Program-made: the position numbers and the translations under genes | Notes under the pieces: generated by a model | Seen by the model: only the letters and a program-made list of their open reading frames with translations | What the model was told of the DNA's origin: nothing | The model's database searches: none | Shown: positions 14,517 through 14,671 of the stretch, in pieces | How the letters are laid out: the number at the start of each line of letters is the position of its first letter | Position numbering within the stretch: position 1 is the first letter of the stretch | Assembly: GCA_030429685.1 (NCBI GenBank) | Contig: JAUIEY010000030.1 | Coordinates: 1-14,671, forward strand | DNA: 14,671 nt | Direction of reading: 5' to 3' | Source: Gammaproteobacteria bacterium | Lineage (GTDB): Bacteria; Pseudomonadota; Gammaproteobacteria; Steroidobacterales; GCA-2729495

Positions 14517-14671
14517 TCACTGTTGCCCATAGTTCTGCCGCGCCGCATCGAGAGCCGCGCAGAGCTGCCGGCCACCTTGCAGCATGCGTGTCGTTGAACG
14601 GCTAAGAAAGTCTGCCGAGACGTTTTGCAGTGCCCGGTTCCTGACCGCACTGACGTTCTGCCAGCGCTGCC
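14517..14671 (-). CDS. btuF: C-terminal end of a BtuF-like cobalamin-binding protein (partial)
   Basis: The last 50 codons of a gene entering from the right edge; its start is outside the window. The fragment begins QRWQNVSAVRNRALQNVSAD and ends with a Leu/Ala-rich helix (CAALDAARQNYGQQ) before TGA at 14517-14519. The pattern of W, an AVRN-type turn, hydrophobic strand and D.LSR.T.R.L.G...LC.ALD is that of the final lobe of BtuF/FepB-type periplasmic binding proteins, especially BtuF. It would capture corrinoid in the periplasm for the permease and ATPase encoded in this window. It has no ATG-initiated frame here, so it is easily missed. It converges on the adenosyltransferase gene across 27 nt. 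The class is fairly sure; the ligand is inferred from neighbours. Confidence 0.8.
   Translation of the reverse strand, partial: QRWQNVSAVRNRALQNVSADFLSRSTTRMLQGGRQLCAALDAARQNYGQQ

Noticed and set aside
14381..14650. An 89-codon - strand frame at the right edge
   Set aside because: It overlaps the adenosyltransferase gene antisense and has low-complexity composition; the neighbouring frame carries the convincing BtuF-like end.

Overview
The window reads as chromosomal DNA of a GC-rich, free-living gammaproteobacterium outside the enterics. The grounds are an enteric-type fused chorismate mutase/prephenate dehydrogenase (TyrA), ErpA and RppH that follow the E. coli proteins closely, an AnmK/MepM cell-wall recycling pair, a bactofilin, a sigma-54 promoter of textbook form and a Pho-box promoter. 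I saw no transposase, phage gene, tRNA, rRNA or CRISPR array. The genus cannot be fixed from the sequence alone.

Layout. (1) 172-2764, + strand: an inner-membrane-anchored M23 peptidoglycan endopeptidase and anhydro-N-acetylmuramic acid kinase (anmK), a peptidoglycan remodelling and recycling pair. (2) 2797-2940: a hairpin, then a near-match to the E. coli phoA Pho box with a -10 element, driving ppk. (3) 2941-6589: ppk (+) and ppx (-) face each other and meet in a palindrome that holds both stop codons. They make and degrade polyphosphate. (4) 5042-8750, - strand: one tightly packed run, rppH, a membrane coiled-coil protein (DUF6776-like), bactofilin, erpA, ppx. (5) 8751-9805: a palindrome over a candidate promoter, then a BtuC-type permease gene (+). 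(6) 9784-11699: tyrA (-) and pdxH (+), divergent. (7) 11700-12292: about 590 bases without a protein gene. It holds a GC-rich block with repeated GCGTCCGGA elements, a -24/-12 sigma-54 promoter, an AT-rich transcript of about 218 nt full of AAN triplet runs, and a strong intrinsic terminator. (8) 12293-13012: a glutathione S-transferase-like gene (-). (9) 13106-14671: a BtuD-type ATPase, a PduO-type cobalamin adenosyltransferase, and on the opposite strand the last 50 codons of a BtuF-like binding protein running off the window.

Working together: btuC, the ATPase, the BtuF-like fragment and the adenosyltransferase form a corrinoid uptake and activation set whose permease gene is split from the rest by about 3.3 kb. 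ppk and ppx form a polyphosphate cycle tied to phosphate starvation through the Pho box.

The most interesting element is the sigma-54-driven RNA at about 12043-12260. Its architecture (sigma-54 promoter, repeated A-rich AAN motifs, strong terminator with eight Ts) is that of the CrcZ/CrcY family of Hfq/Crc-sequestering RNAs of Pseudomonas. It lies in a different gene neighbourhood (pdxH/GST rather than cbrB/pcnB), so it may be an undescribed Hfq-titrating RNA.
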